From positions 1 through 6,806 of the forward strand of contig CALEOQ010000399.1 of NCBI GenBank assembly GCA_937910255.1: DNA of 6,806 bases. Reading direction: 5' to 3'. The notes under the pieces were generated by a model. That model worked only from the letters and a program-made list of their open reading frames with translations. It did no database searches and was not told the origin of the DNA. Every line of letters begins with the position of its first letter. The first letter of the stretch is position 1. Shown here in pieces: positions 5,593-6,806 of the stretch. The position numbers were made by a program, and so were the translations under genes. Source of the DNA: an uncultured Caulobacteraceae bacterium. GTDB lineage: Bacteria; Pseudomonadota; Alphaproteobacteria; Caulobacterales; Caulobacteraceae.

Positions 5593-6806
5593 ATGACCAT
5601 GATCGTCTTCCTGCTCTGCCTGGCCGCTTTCGTCGGGATTGGCCTGGCTTCGGTGCGCAAGGCCCAGGCCTCCAAGAAAGACTACTACCTCGCCAGCAGC
5701 AGCGTGCACCCCGCGATGGCGGGCCTGTCGGCGGTGGCCACGAACAATTCGGGCTACATGTTCATCGGGGTGATCGGGTTCACCTACGCCACAGGGTTGG
5801 CCGCCATTTGGCTGATGATCGGCTGGATTCTTGGCGACTTCATAGCCTCCATCTTCATTCACCGCCGCCTGCGTGAGGTGACGGAATCGTCTGGCCAGGT
5901 CTCGTTCGGCGCGGTGGTCGCCAACTGGTCGGGGCAGGACTTCGGCCTTTGGCGCAAGATCGCTGCGGTCATCGCGGTGGTCTTCCTCGGCGCCTATGCC
6001 GCCGCCCAGATCGCGGCTGGAGGCAAGGCTCTGCAAGGCGTGCTGGGCTGGACGCCGCAGACCGGCGCCATGATCTCGGCAGCCCTGATCCTGGCCTATA
6101 GCGCTGTCGGCGGCATTCGTGCGTCGATCTGGACCGATGCCGCCCAGTCGCTGGTCATGATCTTCGCCATGACCATGCTGCTCTGGGTGGCGGTCGCCGG
6201 ACGCGGCGGGATCGACAACACCTATATGGAGATGGCGGCCATCCCCGGCTTCCTCGACCTCTTCCCCGCCGATCTGCTGTTTCCTGGGCTGCTCGGCATG
6301 GCGCTGTTCGTCGTGGGCTGGATGTTTGCGGGCGTCAGCGTCATCGGCCAGCCGCATGTGATGGTTCGGTTCATGGCCCTCAAGACGCCGGAAGACATGA
6401 CCGCGGCCCGGGGGTGGTACTATGGCTACTTCACGCTCTTCTATCTGCTGGCGACCGGCGTTGGTCTGATGTCGCGGCTCTATCTGCCGGACCTGGGCGC
6501 CCTGGACCCTGAACTCGCCCTGCCGACCATGGCTGTGGAGCTGCTGCCGGCCGCCCTGGTCGGCGTGGTCCTGGCCGGGATCTTCGCGGCGACCATGTCC
6601 ACCGCCGACTCCTTGGTGCTGGCCTGTTCGGCGGCGATCACCAGCGATCTGGCGGAAGGTCGGATCCAGAAGCCCTGGGTCATGAAAATGGTCACCGCAG
6701 GCGTGACCATCCTGGCCTTGATGTTCGCGCTCAGCGGCTCGCGCAGTGTGTTCAGCCTGGTCATTCTCGCCTGGTCGACCCTGGCCTGCGCCTTTGGCCC
6801 GCTGAT
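5593..6806 (+). CDS. Sodium:solute symporter (SSS/PutP family), 3' end beyond window
   Basis: This is an inner-membrane secondary transporter that couples sodium influx to solute uptake. The frame is open to the right edge, giving 404 complete codons of an expected 480-550. It has an N-terminal membrane helix (about 3-21) and further hydrophobic segments (for example 55-66, 69-89, 122-140). Family motifs are SVHPAMAGLSAVATNNSGYM (37-56), GGIRASIWTDAAQ (174-186) and AGIFAATMSTADS (328-340). The M335-S336-T337 block corresponds by eye to the sodium-site S340-T341 region of E. coli PutP. N51 stands where PutP has Asp55. The ATG at 5593 (or 5599) lacks a clear Shine-Dalgarno and I see no promoter. 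Next to ect genes it may import ectoine, hydroxyectoine or proline, but the substrate is inferred from position only. The terminator upstream suggests separate transcription. Confidence 0.88.
   Translation, partial: MTMIVFLLCLAAFVGIGLASVRKAQASKKDYYLASSSVHPAMAGLSAVATNNSGYMFIGVIGFTYATGLAAIWLMIGWILGDFIASIFIHRRLREVTESSGQVSFGAVVANWSGQDFGLWRKIAAVIAVVFLGAYAAAQIAAGGKALQGVLGWTPQTGAMISAALILAYSAVGGIRASIWTDAAQSLVMIFAMTMLLWVAVAGRGGIDNTYMEMAAIPGFLDLFPADLLFPGLLGMALFVVGWMFAGVSVIGQPHVMVRFMALKTPEDMTAARGWYYGYFTLFYLLATGVGLMSRLYLPDLGALDPELALPTMAVELLPAALVGVVLAGIFAATMSTADSLVLACSAAITSDLAEGRIQKPWVMKMVTAGVTILALMFALSGSRSVFSLVILAWSTLACAFGPL

Noticed and set aside
5557..6357. Minus-strand open frame of 266 codons, rich in His, Asp and Gly, opposite the symporter
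   Set aside because: The plus strand encodes clear SSS-family motifs here, and the hydrophilic biased composition is what the complement of hydrophobic membrane codons gives.
1..6806. CRISPR arrays, tRNA or rRNA genes, insertion sequences, attachment sites
   Set aside because: No repeat-spacer pattern, cloverleaf, rRNA segment, transposase or terminal inverted repeats were seen on reading both strands.

Overview
The window carries a compact ectoine/5-hydroxyectoine biosynthesis locus from a GC-rich bacterium. The gene order (divergent MarR regulator, then ectA-ectB-ectC-ectD-ask) and the style of the proteins fit a proteobacterium, most likely an alphaproteobacterium. I cannot name a genus from the sequence, and no ribosomal or other phylogenetic marker is present.

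Layout. Bases 1-91 are not biological. They are an Illumina P7/TruSeq-type indexed adapter (28-91), preceded by a T-rich and G-rich tail that looks like read-through past the adapter. Genomic DNA begins at about base 92, inside an ectR-like MarR-family repressor gene on the minus strand, so that gene has lost its 3' end. A 238-bp divergent intergenic region (453-690) follows. It holds a near-palindromic operator candidate (662-684) next to a TTGACA element just upstream of ectA, and a second perfect 7-bp inverted repeat (545-561) nearer ectR. Five genes then run in one direction: ectA (691-1269), ectB (1309-2622), ectC (2635-3027), ectD (3139-4062) and ask (4062-5510). A strong intrinsic terminator (5522-5558) closes the operon. 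A sodium:solute symporter gene starts at 5593 and runs off the right edge.

How the genes work together. Ask phosphorylates aspartate to feed L-aspartate-beta-semialdehyde synthesis; the semialdehyde dehydrogenase (Asd) that completes that step is not in the window. EctB transaminates the semialdehyde to L-2,4-diaminobutyrate, EctA acetylates it, EctC cyclises the product to ectoine, and EctD hydroxylates ectoine to 5-hydroxyectoine. The MarR protein is the obvious candidate repressor. The symporter may import ectoines or proline as osmoprotectants.

The biochemical system itself is well described. The parts that merit attention are non-coding: the operator candidate, whose left half-site equals the EctR1 half-site as I recall it from Methylomicrobium alcaliphilum; two GC-rich hairpins between ectC and ectD; a hairpin that buries the ectD Shine-Dalgarno; the apparent lack of a ribosome-binding site at ectA; and a substitution at the putative sodium-site aspartate of the symporter. 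I found no credible undescribed system.
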